NCBI GenBank assembly: GCA_041395665.1
Contig: JAWLAB010000004.1
Coordinates: 177,993-241,992, forward strand
Source of the DNA: Pseudomonadales bacterium
GTDB taxonomy: Bacteria > Pseudomonadota > Gammaproteobacteria > Pseudomonadales > UBA7239
Direction of reading: 5' to 3'
DNA length: 64,000 nt
The notes below the pieces were generated by a model, which saw only the letters and a program-made list of their open reading frames with translations, was not told the DNA's origin and did no database searches. Numbering within the stretch: the first letter of the stretch is position 1; the number at the start of each line of letters is the position of its first letter. The translations under genes were made by a program, and so were the position numbers. This document shows, piece by piece, positions 8,510 to 17,186 of this stretch.

Positions 8510-10673
8510 ATGAGTTACATCAAACTGAAAAAAGACGCTGACGGCATCGTGGAATTGATCTTCGATCAACCGGGCGAAAAAGTGAACAAAATGGGTGACG
8601 AGTACATCGCGGCGATGAGCAAAGCGGTGGACGAACTCGCCAAAATGAAAGACAAAATCAAAGGCGTGTATGTGCGCTCTGGCAAAGATACTTTCTTCGG
8701 CGGCGGCGATTTGAATGCGCTGTTAGAAATGTCGACGAAAATGGATGAAAAAGAAGCGACGCAAAAGTTTGAAGGTATTTTGAATGCTAAAAAACCGCTG
8801 CGCATTTTAGAAACGCTCGGCGTGCCTGTGGTTGTTGGTATGAACGGCGCAGCGCTCGGCGGTGGTTATGAAATCGCACTCGCTTGTCATCATCGCATCG
8901 CGATTGATCGTGCGGATGTAAAAATGGGCTTACCAGAAGCGCAATTGGGTTTGATGCCTGGCGCGGGCGGTGTGGTGCGTATGGTGCGCAAATTTGGCTG
9001 CCAAAACGCGATTACTTTTATCAGCCAAGGCATGCAGTACGCCGGTAGCAAAGCGCTGGAAAAAGGCTTCTGCGATGAGCTGGCTGTCAACGAAGAAGAA
9101 ATGCACAAAAAAGCCAAAGCGTGGATTCTGGCAAATCCAGAAGCGAAGCAACCTTGGGATCAACCCGGTTTCAAAATTCCTGGTGGCTCGCCAGCGGATA
9201 AAGATCCAGATCAAGGTTTGGTTGGCTTGTTCTACTTTGGCCCTGTCAATGTGATGAACTCCACCAAGGGTAATTTCCCTGCGCCGAAAGCAATTTTTGC
9301 CTGTATCCATGATGTTGCACGAGTGGATTTTGATACCGCTGAGAAAATCGAAGCGCGTTATTTCTTGCACTTGATGACTTCGCAAGTAGCAAAAAACATG
9401 ATTCGCACTTTCTTCTTCCAATTGCAGGCGTTGGAAAAAGGCGCGAGCCGCCCGAAAGGTATCAAACCGACTAGCGTGAAAAAACTTGGCATTTTGGGTG
9501 CGGGTCAAATGGGCGCTGGCTTGGCCTATCTCGCTGCGCAAAAAGGCATTGAAGTGGTGTTGAAAGACATCAATCTCGCCAATGCAGAAAAAGGTAAGGC
9601 ATATAGCGAAAAAGTGGGAGCCAAAAACAAAAAAATGACGCCAGAAAAATTGGCGCAAATTTTGTCGTTGATTCACCCAACCGAAAAAGTCGAAGATTTG
9701 AAAGGCTGTGATTTCATCATCGAGGCCGTGTTTGAAAATCGCGACATCAAAGCCTCTGTGACGAAAGAAACAGAAGCGGTGTTGGGCAAAGATGCTATTT
9801 TTGCTTCTAACACTTCTGCATTGCCGATCACTGAATTGGCGCAAGCTTCTGTGCGCCCTGCAAACTTCATCGGCATGCACTTTTTTCTCACCGGCAGAAA
9901 AAATGCCTTTGGTGGAAATTATCTGCGGCAAGAAAACTTCCAAAGAAACGCTGGCAAAAGCGTTTGACTTGGGTATTTTGCTTGGCAAAAAACCGATTGT
10001 GGTTAACGATGCGCCAGGCTTTTTCACCACGCGCGTTATCGGTGCCACCATCACGGAAGGCGCAACCATGGTGATGGAAGGTATCAACCCTGTGTTGATC
10101 GAAAGCGCTGCTGCATTTAATGGTTCACCTGTCGGCCCCTTGGCTGCGCTGGATGAAATCAGCTTGGAAACTGCTTACAAAAATGGCAAGCAGGCACAAG
10201 AAGATGCCAAAGCGCGCGGTGAAAAACACGCAGAAAACGCCACTTTTGATTTGGTGGAGCGCATGGTGACTAAGCTGGATCGTAAAGGAAAAATTTACGG
10301 TGGCGGTTTCTATGATTATCCAGAAGGCGGCAAAAAACACATCTGGCCCGGCTTGCAAAATCTGTACGCGAAAAAAGGTTGGAAAGATATTCCATTCGAA
10401 GATGTAAAAGATCGTTTAGTGTTCTCACAAGTGCTTGAAGCGGTGCGTGCCATGGAAGAAGGCGTGATTGAATCGATTGCTGACGGTAACATCGGTTCCA
10501 TCATGGGCATCGGCTTCCCGCCGCATGTGGGTGGTGTGTATCAGTGCATCAACCACTGGGGCGTGAAAGAGTTTACTAAGCGCGCGAGCGAGCTAGCCAA
10601 GAAATACGGCAAGCGTTTCGAGCCGCCGAAGTTGCTCAAAGACAAAGCCAAGAAAAACGAACAATTTGTATAA
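8510..10673 (+). CDS. FadB/FadJ-type enoyl-CoA hydratase / 3-hydroxyacyl-CoA dehydrogenase, one frameshift
   Basis: A two-domain beta-oxidation enzyme of about 720 residues once one T is removed from the six-T run at 9881-9886. The crotonase domain (about residues 1-200) shows the oxyanion-hole segments FFGGGDLNAL and NGAALGGGYEIAL. The dehydrogenase domain begins with the NAD fold LGILGAGQMGAGLA near residue 325. With five Ts the frame reads GMHFFSPAEKMPLVEI, a highly conserved dehydrogenase segment, which places the error exactly. C-terminal dehydrogenase domains follow to 10673. It is probably cotranscribed with the thiolase upstream. The frameshift is most likely a sequence error. Confidence 0.9.
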
Positions 10674-10678
10674 AACCG

Positions 10679-10778
10679 ACCCCCTCGGCGCTGCGCGCCA
10701 CTCCCCCTACTTTGCAGGGGGAGATCAATCCTCTCCTACGCAGTAGGGGAGGTGGTTCGCGCAGCAAGTCGGAGGGGT
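10679..10778. repeat. 100-bp imperfect palindromic repeat (MITE/REP-like)
   Basis: The two ends form a long imperfect inverted repeat, left ACCCCCTCGGC-GCTGCGCG and right the complement of CGCGCAGCAAGTCGGAGGGGT. Nested inside is a hairpin with an 8-bp stem, CTCCCCCT/AGGGGGAG, at 10701-10723, and a second around 10733-10749. It sits directly after the FadB-like stop codon. Elements of this shape are common non-autonomous repeats of gammaproteobacterial genomes. Only one copy lies in this window. Confidence 0.7.
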
Positions 10779-10790
10779 AATATCTTCGAC

Positions 10791-10820
10791 AAAAAAGCCA
10801 CCTTCGCGGTGGCTTTTTTG
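10791..10820. terminator. Bidirectional rho-independent terminator
   Basis: A six-base GCCACC/GGTGGC stem is closed by the TTCGC loop and flanked by six A on the left and six T on the right. It serves both the FadB-like gene on the plus strand and the nucleotidyltransferase pair on the minus strand. Confidence 0.85.
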
Positions 10821-10827
10821 TTGGCTA

Positions 10828-11004
10828 TTATTGAGTGTGTTTGTCGTTTGGCTTTTCTGATGCCGCTGGTTTTGTTGCCAATATATTTTCGTTGTGTGCA
10901 GCAAAGAGTAGGCGAAATTCTTCGAGAAATTGAACAATCTGTGCGGGTGTCATCTTTTGACATTGTTGCAGATAGTCATCCGTAAAAAACTGAGTTGTTT
11001 TCAT
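10828..11004 (-). CDS. Small 58-residue protein coupled to the nucleotidyltransferase
   Basis: A short reading frame beginning MKTTQFFTDDYLQQC and ending KPNDKHTQ. Its ATG overlaps the nucleotidyltransferase stop codon as ATGA (4 bp), which implies translational coupling. The first 40 residues look helical (MTPAQIVQFLEEFRLL); the tail is polar and probably disordered. I do not recognise a named family. The pairing with a minimal nucleotidyltransferase suggests a partner, as in toxin-antitoxin pairs, but this is inference. A bidirectional terminator follows at once. Confidence 0.65.
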   Translation of the reverse strand: MKTTQFFTDDYLQQCQKMTPAQIVQFLEEFRLLFAAHNENILATKPAASEKPNDKHTQ

Positions 11005-11462
11005 GGAAGTCTTCTCAGTGCGTCAATGTCGGCTATATCTTGAGGTCTTCCTGACTTCTCCTTCATGCTGATTAAATCTTTTTTGTTCAGAATGGGAATC
11101 GAGAAGTTACCCAGATTGATGTTGGTTATTGCTTTATCGGCAAGATCAAAATCAATAATGAGATCTATTTGCTCGGTAAGGTTGTCGGGGTTATAAAAGT
11201 TCCAAGCAATTAAGTTGCGTTCATTGATTAATTGTTGGCGTTGTTCAAAAACAGTGTCGCTGTCTAAAGGCAACCTAGAGACGAGTCCGAGCGAGTGGAG
11301 TGCAGCGATAGTTTTCTCAAGGTTTTTTTTATTCCACTGCAATACTAAGTCGAGGTCAATTGTGCCGCGCACTGCGCCATGCAGTGCCACAGCATAACCA
11401 CCTACTACAGCAAAGGTTATGCCCCGATCAATCAATGCTTGGCTGACTTTTTGAATAAACAT
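11001..11462 (-). CDS. Nucleotidyltransferase-fold protein (AbiEii / MNT-like)
   Basis: A 153-residue protein with the pol-beta nucleotidyltransferase core: the glycine-rich GGYAVALHG followed by the paired acidic motif TIDLDLVL, then a third acidic strand EQIDLIIDFDL. The C-terminal segment LISMKEKSGRPQDIADIDAL is typical of small AbiEii/DUF6036-like nucleotidyltransferases. Such proteins often act as the toxin or antitoxin half of two-gene modules. It is followed by an overlapping 58-residue gene. Two genes between a repeat and a metabolic cluster suggest a mobile accessory pair. The actual function is not established. Confidence 0.75.
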   Translation of the reverse strand: MFIQKVSQALIDRGITFAVVGGYAVALHGAVRGTIDLDLVLQWNKKNLEKTIAALHSLGLVSRLPLDSDTVFEQRQQLINERNLIAWNFYNPDNLTEQIDLIIDFDLADKAITNINLGNFSIPILNKKDLISMKEKSGRPQDIADIDALRRLP

Positions 11463-11503
11463 GGTCGCAGTATACCTGCGTGTGTTTACAAAAGTTGACG
11501 CAA

Positions 11504-11908
11504 CTATTCCGCCGCTTCTTTCTGTTTTTTCTTCCAGTTGTGAATGGCTTTACCCGCCGCGCCGCGCATGCCTGTGGTGCGCGGGTAGCCAACATACTGC
11601 ACCATGTGCAAAATCAATTCGTTGACTTGTTCTTCGGTGAGGTGACCAGAAGCCAAACCTGTTTCTACTTGGATGCCGAACACATCGCCTTCGCCCAGCG
11701 CGGCGATGATGCCCATGGTGAACAGGCGGCGATCGCGCAGTGACAGCGCTTCGCGCGACCAGATGTTGCCGAACAAGTCTTCCATCATGATTTCAAAGAA
11801 CTCGTCGCCAGTGGGCTCTTCGGGGGCTGACATCATGCCGCCGTAGACGGTGTTGAAGGCTTTCACGCCACGGGCGCGTTTTTCGTTGTTATTCATATCG
11901 TTGCTCAT
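11504..11908 (-). CDS. Carboxymuconolactone decarboxylase family protein
   Basis: A 134-residue all-helical protein with the family segments WSREALSLRDRRLFTMGIIAALG and LHMVQYVGYPRTTGMRGAAGKA. The CxxC pair of AhpD peroxidases is absent, so it is closer to the decarboxylase-like CMD proteins found in aromatic and lipid catabolic clusters. It is divergent from the aldehyde dehydrogenase gene and probably belongs to the same pathway. The exact reaction is unknown. Confidence 0.85.
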   Translation of the reverse strand: MSNDMNNNEKRARGVKAFNTVYGGMMSAPEEPTGDEFFEIMMEDLFGNIWSREALSLRDRRLFTMGIIAALGEGDVFGIQVETGLASGHLTEEQVNELILHMVQYVGYPRTTGMRGAAGKAIHNWKKKQKEAAE

Positions 11909-12035
11909 GCTTGGATCCTCGTGAAGGCTGGTTTCCTATTCTTGGTGGATGCCGCAAAAAAGTAAAGTGCACTTGACTATCTAGCGGGCGCATCGCTAGT
12001 ATCCTCGCACGATTGAGCCAAGCGAGGATGTCGCT

Positions 12036-13517
12036 GTGAGCACGCCAACCTTCCCCGAAATTAACCCCGAAACACGTATGTTGATCGACGGTCAGCTCTT
12101 GCCTGCTGCTGCGGGTAAGACTTACAACAACATCAATCCCGCCAACAATCAGGTGGCGGGTGTCTGTGCAGATGCCGGTGTGGAGGATATGGAGCGCGCC
12201 ATCGCCGCTGCGCGCCGTGCGTTTGATGAAACCGATTGGTCCACCAATCACGCATTTCGTGTGAAATGCTTGAAGCAGTTGCGCGATGCGATGAAAGCCC
12301 ACGCAGATGCATTGCGCTATCAAATGGTGGCGGAAGTGGGTTGTCCGCTCGGTTTAACTTACGGCCCGCAAACGGATTTGCCGATCAGTTTTATAGATTG
12401 GACGATAGATTTTGTTGAGCAATATGTGTGGGAGCACGAATTGCCTACGGTGAATGTAGTCGGCGTGCCGAGCAAACGGTTGGTGTGGAAAGAAGCGGCG
12501 GGTGTCGTTGCTGCCATCACGCCGTGGAATTTTCCGCTGCAAATTAATTTAGCGAAAGTGATTCCTGCGTTAGCAGCAGGTTGCACGGTGATTTTGAAAC
12601 CTGCGCCCGATACGCCGTGGACAGCGACTTTTATCGGCAAAATGATTGCCGAACACACGGACATACCTGCGGGCGTTTTCAATGTAGTGACTTCGGAAGA
12701 TCCCACTGTGTTGGGCGATATGTTGACGGGCGATCCGCGTGTGGATGTGGTGTCGTTTACCGGCTCAACGGGCATCGGCAAACACATCATGAAACGCGGT
12801 GCTGATACAGTTAAAAAAGTGTTTTTGGAATTGGGTGGAAAATCTGCGCACATTATTTTGGACGATGCCGATATCAACTTCGCGGCATTTATGTGCATTA
12901 GTGTTTGTTTTAATGCCGGTCAAGGTTGTGCTTTAGCCACGCGTTTGTTGGCGCCGCGTTCGCATTACGAAAAAATTGTTGAAGTGGCAAAAAATACTTT
13001 TGAAAGCGTGAAGTTGGGTGATCCATTATCGCGTGAGCAATTCATGGGACCCTTGGTGAATAAACGGCAACAGCTGCGTGTGTTGCAATACATCGAAAAA
13101 GGTGTAGCCGAAGGCGCGCGCTTGGTATGCGGCGGTGTGGTGCCGGCAGGTTTGGAAAACGGTTGTTATGTCGCGCCGACGATTTTTGCGGATGTCAGCA
13201 ATGACATGGCTATCGCGCAAGAAGAAATTTTTGGCCCCGTGTTGTGCATCATTCCGTATGACACGGAAGAAGACGCCATTCGTATCGCCAACGATTCCAT
13301 TTATGGTTTATCTGGCGCAATTTTTTCTAAAGATCAAGAGCGCGCATTGCGTGTGGCGCGACAAATTCGCACCGGCACTATGAATGTTAACGGCGCGGCA
13401 TTTTTTGCGGCAGATGCGCCTTTTGGCGGCTATAAACAAAGCGGTGTAGGGCGTGAAATGGGGCGTGAAGGCTTCGAAGAATATTTGCAAATTAAAACAG
13501 TGGCGATCCCAGGATGA
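12036..13517 (+). CDS. NAD(P)-dependent aldehyde dehydrogenase
   Basis: A 493-residue ALDH-superfamily enzyme oxidising an aldehyde to the acid in the cytoplasm. Visible motifs are ITPWNFPLQ (cofactor binding), FTGSTGIGKHI (Rossmann loop), the general base in FLELGGKSAH and the nucleophile in FNAGQGCALATR. The GTG start at 12036 follows a GAGG Shine-Dalgarno. Its last codons overlap the ATG of the SDR gene at 13514, so the two are coupled. With the SDR and ferredoxin it looks like an alcohol-to-aldehyde-to-acid unit acting after a P450 or other hydroxylase; the substrate is unknown. Confidence 0.93.
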   Translation: MSTPTFPEINPETRMLIDGQLLPAAAGKTYNNINPANNQVAGVCADAGVEDMERAIAAARRAFDETDWSTNHAFRVKCLKQLRDAMKAHADALRYQMVAEVGCPLGLTYGPQTDLPISFIDWTIDFVEQYVWEHELPTVNVVGVPSKRLVWKEAAGVVAAITPWNFPLQINLAKVIPALAAGCTVILKPAPDTPWTATFIGKMIAEHTDIPAGVFNVVTSEDPTVLGDMLTGDPRVDVVSFTGSTGIGKHIMKRGADTVKKVFLELGGKSAHIILDDADINFAAFMCISVCFNAGQGCALATRLLAPRSHYEKIVEVAKNTFESVKLGDPLSREQFMGPLVNKRQQLRVLQYIEKGVAEGARLVCGGVVPAGLENGCYVAPTIFADVSNDMAIAQEEIFGPVLCIIPYDTEEDAIRIANDSIYGLSGAIFSKDQERALRVARQIRTGTMNVNGAAFFAADAPFGGYKQSGVGREMGREGFEEYLQIKTVAIPG

Positions 13518-14290
13518 ATCCAGAGTTAATTAAAGAAAAGGTTATAGCCATTACCGGTGGCGGTGCAGGGCTGGGTTTAGCGACAGCGCAAGCATTAGTG
13601 AAGCTGGGCGCAAAAGTTGCGCTGCTCGGTCGTCGTCAAGAAATATTAGACAAAGCCGTTGCCGAGTTAGGTGCTGATTCTGCGGCGGGTTTTGTCTGTG
13701 ATGTGGCAAAAAAAGCGGAAGTGGTGAATGCTTTTGCTGCTTTGCATACACACTTCGGCAAGTTAGATGGCATCGTCAACAACGCCGGTATTGCGCGTCC
13801 AGATCCCATTGAAAAAATGGAAGAGGCGGATATCGTCGCGCAGATCAATACCAATGTGCTGGGCACTATTTTTTGTTCGCAAGTGGCGATTCCATTGTTG
13901 CGCCAAAACGGCGGAGGCTTGATTGTGAACTTGTCGTCGGCCACCGTGCGTCACGACAATGAAATTTCCCATCTCTCTGTTTATGCCGCTACCAAAGCAG
14001 CAGTGGATCGTTTTTCCAAAGAGCTGCGCGATGAAGTGAAAGAAGATCGCATCGGCGTCACGGTATTCAGCCCCGGCGCAGTGTTTACGGAATTTGGTTT
14101 AGGTTGGGATCAGCAAAAATTATCTGCCGCGCTGCACGATTGGCAGAAAAAAGGTAAAAACTTTGACGGTTATATGAAATCGGAAGTGATTGGCGGCGCC
14201 ATCGCTTCTTGTTTTGCCTATCCCAAAGGCGTGGCAGTGGAATTCATGGAAGTGAAACCCTGCAAAGTGTCTGAAAAACCCTTGTTTTAA
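13514..14290 (+). CDS. SDR-family oxidoreductase
   Basis: A 258-residue classical short-chain dehydrogenase. The cofactor loop is ITGGGAGLGLATA near residue 13, the NNAG motif is in IVNNAGIARP, and the catalytic Tyr and Lys are in YAATKAAVDRF. It is likely an alcohol or hydroxyacyl dehydrogenase. It overlaps the aldehyde dehydrogenase stop by 4 bp, which argues for a shared pathway. Confidence 0.92.
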   Translation: MNPELIKEKVIAITGGGAGLGLATAQALVKLGAKVALLGRRQEILDKAVAELGADSAAGFVCDVAKKAEVVNAFAALHTHFGKLDGIVNNAGIARPDPIEKMEEADIVAQINTNVLGTIFCSQVAIPLLRQNGGGLIVNLSSATVRHDNEISHLSVYAATKAAVDRFSKELRDEVKEDRIGVTVFSPGAVFTEFGLGWDQQKLSAALHDWQKKGKNFDGYMKSEVIGGAIASCFAYPKGVAVEFMEVKPCKVSEKPLF

Positions 14291-14339
14291 TTTCTATTGT
14301 TATCAATTTTGTTTTTTTTAATTTTTAAGAGGTCGCATC

Positions 14340-14660
14340 ATGCCCAATATTACTTATGTCGAGTTTAGCGGCAAAGAACATACTGTCGATGTCGAAGAAA
14401 ATATGAGCTTGATGGAAGGCTCTACCATCAATTTATTGCCGGGCATTGAAGGCATGTGCGGCGGTATTTGCTCGTGCTGTACTTGCCATGTTTATATCGA
14501 GCCAGAGTGGGAAGCGAAAGTGAATCCCATCTCAGAAGGCGAGAAAAAATTGGTGGAAGCGTCACAACACTATCAAGCCAACAGCCGTTTAGGTTGCCAA
14601 GTAATCGTGACTTATGAAATGGAAGGCATGCGCGTACACCTGCCGCCTGATCAAACTTAA
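14340..14660 (+). CDS. [2Fe-2S] ferredoxin, adrenodoxin/putidaredoxin type
   Basis: A 106-residue ferredoxin with the cluster ligands in the pattern C-x5-C-x2-C (MCGGICSCCTCHV, about residues 39-48) and a last cysteine in NSRLGCQVIV. This class passes electrons to P450s and similar oxygenases. A GAGG-type site precedes the ATG. No P450 or reductase is adjacent; two P450 genes lie about 45 kb away in the window and are possible partners (inference). Confidence 0.93.
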   Translation: MPNITYVEFSGKEHTVDVEENMSLMEGSTINLLPGIEGMCGGICSCCTCHVYIEPEWEAKVNPISEGEKKLVEASQHYQANSRLGCQVIVTYEMEGMRVHLPPDQT

Positions 14661-14673
14661 TACGGCATAACTT

Positions 14674-16287
14674 TTAAGGCAGCGCGTATAAAGCCCAAGG
14701 CCCTGAGTCTTCTTCGATTTCAGGGTTGCGTGGCACCCAGAGTGTTGTTGCTTTCTCGGGTAGCGTAAAAAAGATTGCTTGTTTCGTGCTCTGTAAACAC
14801 ATTTTTTGTGTTGCTACTGGTGTTAGCTCCGTATCAATATGCACTGCCAGCGCGCGTGCTTGGCTTTGTAGTTTTGCGGTAATTTGTGTTGCAGGTTGAG
14901 GGCATGTGGCGCTGTAAATAATGTCTGTAGGAATTTCTTGATCAGAAAGCAATGTCCATGGGTTGTAAAAATTTCCTTTCACGGCACGCAGTAATTTTTT
15001 GTTGGGTTGTTTAACAAAAAGTTTCGTTTCGCCGCGCTGCAGTGTATTGCTGTATAGCCACTGCTCGGTGTCTTCCGCAAGCTGACCGTGATATTGCTTT
15101 ACTGTGGGTATAAACAAAAAAAGTGATGCTATATACAGTAGGGCTACGCAACAGAAGAAAAGTGTGCAGCTTTGTTGCGTGCGACTGGATTTATTTTCCT
15201 GCACCCAATCCAATACGGCGACAATGAGTAAGAGTAAATATGTCGCTGTGTAGAGTTTGTAGTGTCCTTGTAGGGCTTGGCCTAAATTGATCGTGGCGGC
15301 ACGCGCAACAGCGATGCTGAGCATGGTCAAAAAGGCAAAGGCAAGTAAGAGCAGTAACGCAGGGTGTGTGCGCAACGCGCCTTTCCAAATCAGCCATAAG
15401 AGTGCGAGTGTTTCGAGTGCGCCGATAGTGGCAGCTACCACAATTCTCCAATCCGTCTGACCGCTGTAATACAGCAAGTGGCTGCCAGCCAAACTAAAAA
15501 AACCGATGGCTATGCGAGGGGTATTACTGAATGCCTGCCAAAGAAAATCGATAGCACTCGTTGTGCCGCCATGGCCTTCTTTGTTGAAAAAATGGAAGTC
15601 ATAAAAATAGGTAGTCAGAATAATAATGCCAGCGACTAACCAAGTAAGCGTGCGTTTATCCCACAAAGTTTGTTGTTTATTTCTATTGTCGAGTAGCGAA
15701 TACATCACAGCCAATGGCCATACCAATACGCCGTTACCTAATGTGTAGGTTAAGCAGATGGCACAAAATACAGCGCAAGGTATCAATCGAGGGTTGGGTG
15801 AGCAAATAAGAAGAAAAGTACCTAGAGCAATAGGCAGAGAGCCGAGCGAGGTCAGTAAAATGCTGGCCCAATAAGAGCCGTACCATGTTTGCAAGTTAAA
15901 AAATAAAAATGCTGCAAAGATGGTTATTTCTTTTTTTAGCGGATGCTTGCTGAGTGCGCGCCAGAATAAGTACACATAAGCAGGCAGCAGTAGATTTCCC
16001 CACAAAGTGTAAGTGCGAAAATTAATGCCGTCTGTTAATAGATTGAGCGCATGAGTGACGCCGTAGCGATGGTCTTGGTAGACAGAAAAAAAGCTGCGTA
16101 TTTTTTCGTGCCACTGCGCTGTATCGTAAAAGTTGGGAAGAAAAGTGAGAACTTCGGAAAAGTCATCGAGGCGTGGTGCATTGGCGGCGTAGCGATACAG
16201 CAAGAAAAAATGAATCAGTGTAGGAACCGCAATCAGCATCCACCAAAATAATGGCGTGTTAAACCGATGGCGAGCATCCATGCGCAT
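14674..16287 (-). CDS. Polytopic membrane protein of unknown function
   Basis: A 537-residue protein with about 11-12 predicted membrane helices and a soluble C-terminal tail of about 130 residues. The early loop segment RLDDFSEVLTFLPNFYD carries acidic residues like those of GT-C glycosyltransferases, but I cannot assign a family with certainty. It converges on the ferredoxin gene and ends 3 bp upstream of the small membrane protein gene at 16500 on the same strand side, so the pair may be cotranscribed. Confidence 0.6.
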   Translation of the reverse strand: MRMDARHRFNTPLFWWMLIAVPTLIHFFLLYRYAANAPRLDDFSEVLTFLPNFYDTAQWHEKIRSFFSVYQDHRYGVTHALNLLTDGINFRTYTLWGNLLLPAYVYLFWRALSKHPLKKEITIFAAFLFFNLQTWYGSYWASILLTSLGSLPIALGTFLLICSPNPRLIPCAVFCAICLTYTLGNGVLVWPLAVMYSLLDNRNKQQTLWDKRTLTWLVAGIIILTTYFYDFHFFNKEGHGGTTSAIDFLWQAFSNTPRIAIGFFSLAGSHLLYYSGQTDWRIVVAATIGALETLALLWLIWKGALRTHPALLLLLAFAFLTMLSIAVARAATINLGQALQGHYKLYTATYLLLLIVAVLDWVQENKSSRTQQSCTLFFCCVALLYIASLFLFIPTVKQYHGQLAEDTEQWLYSNTLQRGETKLFVKQPNKKLLRAVKGNFYNPWTLLSDQEIPTDIIYSATCPQPATQITAKLQSQARALAVHIDTELTPVATQKMCLQSTKQAIFFTLPEKATTLWVPRNPEIEEDSGPWALYALP

Positions 16288-16290
16288 TGT

Positions 16291-16500
16291 TTAATTTTCA
16301 GTAGCTGGAGGTGTTTTATTTTTTGATGCGCGATGCTTATCCAAGCTGCTCACTAACATTTGCAAACCCCACAAAATAATCAGCGCAGGCCACCAAGTCA
16401 TTAAAAAATGCCAGATGTCTCGAATAGAAAGAATGCCGAGATTGCCGAGCAATAGCATCGCACCGATGGCGATGATAGAGAGAGGAAGTAGGTAGTTCAT
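16291..16500 (-). CDS. Small two-helix membrane protein (LiaF/DUF5668-like)
   Basis: A 69-residue protein with two hydrophobic helices (LLPLSIIAIGAMLLLGNLG and WPALIILWGLQMLV) joined by a tryptophan-rich turn. This is the layout of the LiaI/LiaF transmembrane domain, often found as short free-standing proteins in Gram-negative bacteria. The tail is polar and cytoplasmic or periplasmic. Its function is unknown. Confidence 0.7.
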   Translation of the reverse strand: MNYLLPLSIIAIGAMLLLGNLGILSIRDIWHFLMTWWPALIILWGLQMLVSSLDKHRASKNKTPPATEN

Positions 16501-16503
16501 CGA

Positions 16504-16554
16504 AGAAAATCCGCGCTGAAAGTCGTGACAGTATGACGGCTCACAGCGCGGATT
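16504..16554 (-). terminator. Hairpin terminator after the MaoC gene
   Basis: A perfect 11-bp inverted repeat, AATCCGCGCTG and CAGCGCGGATT, is followed on the minus strand by TTTTCTT. It lies between the MaoC stop and the next minus-strand start. Confidence 0.6.
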
Positions 16555-16563
16555 GGCAGGGTG

Positions 16564-17031
16564 TTACATGTACATGAACATCAATTCATAGATCACCGCA
16601 GGGCGTTCTTGGCCGACGACATGGATGTGGTTTTCCATGGTCACGCAAGTTTGGCCTTTTGGCGTTTTTTCTACCGATGCCACGCGTGAGCGCGTGTGAA
16701 TTTTGCTGCCAGCTGTCACAGCGCCAGTGAAGCGCAATTTGTTAGAGCCGTAGTTCATCATGTGGTTGAAGCCTGTAACTTCCCAGCTTGGCGGAGTTTG
16801 CATTTTCGGCAGCAGCACGAGGGTGAGAAAGCCGTGAACGATAGTGGTGCCGAACGGGCTTTCTTTTTTGCAACGCTCTGGATCGGTGTGCAGCCAGTAG
16901 TCATCGCCGGTCAGTGCGGCGAATTGGTTGATCATGTCTTGCGTCACTTCCACTTCGTTAGACCATGCGCCGAATTCGCTAGACACAAGGCTCTGTAGAC
17001 CGTCGATATCGTCAAACTTAAATTGCTTCAT
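16564..17031 (-). CDS. MaoC-family enoyl-CoA hydratase
   Basis: A 155-residue hot-dog-fold protein with the hydratase-2 segment ALTGDDYWLHTDPERC (catalytic Asp and His) followed by FGTTIVHGFLTLVLLP. Family members hydrate (R)-specific enoyl-CoA in fatty-acid or steroid side-chain oxidation. The usual GDxNPLH has Tyr-Trp in place of Asn-Pro, a common variant. It is divergent from the thiolase at 17187, with which it probably shares a pathway. Confidence 0.88.
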   Translation of the reverse strand: MKQFKFDDIDGLQSLVSSEFGAWSNEVEVTQDMINQFAALTGDDYWLHTDPERCKKESPFGTTIVHGFLTLVLLPKMQTPPSWEVTGFNHMMNYGSNKLRFTGAVTAGSKIHTRSRVASVEKTPKGQTCVTMENHIHVVGQERPAVIYELMFMYM

Positions 17032-17186
17032 AAGTATTCTCCTGAGCTGGAAGGGGGAAGGGTCAACGCCTACAATATGCGCCTGTTTTTGTGGGCAGTA
17101 GGCAAAGCGGGCGCTATGTTAGCCAGCACCTTCTGTTCTGTATAGCCAACGCTTTCCACCACTTACCTAACCTGAGGAACCATTGT

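Noticed and set aside
8930..10087. A 385-codon open frame on the minus strand opposite the FadB-like gene
   Set aside because: It is fully antisense to a clear two-domain enzyme, has no motif or ribosome site, and its low-complexity His/Phe/Gln composition is that of a shadow frame.
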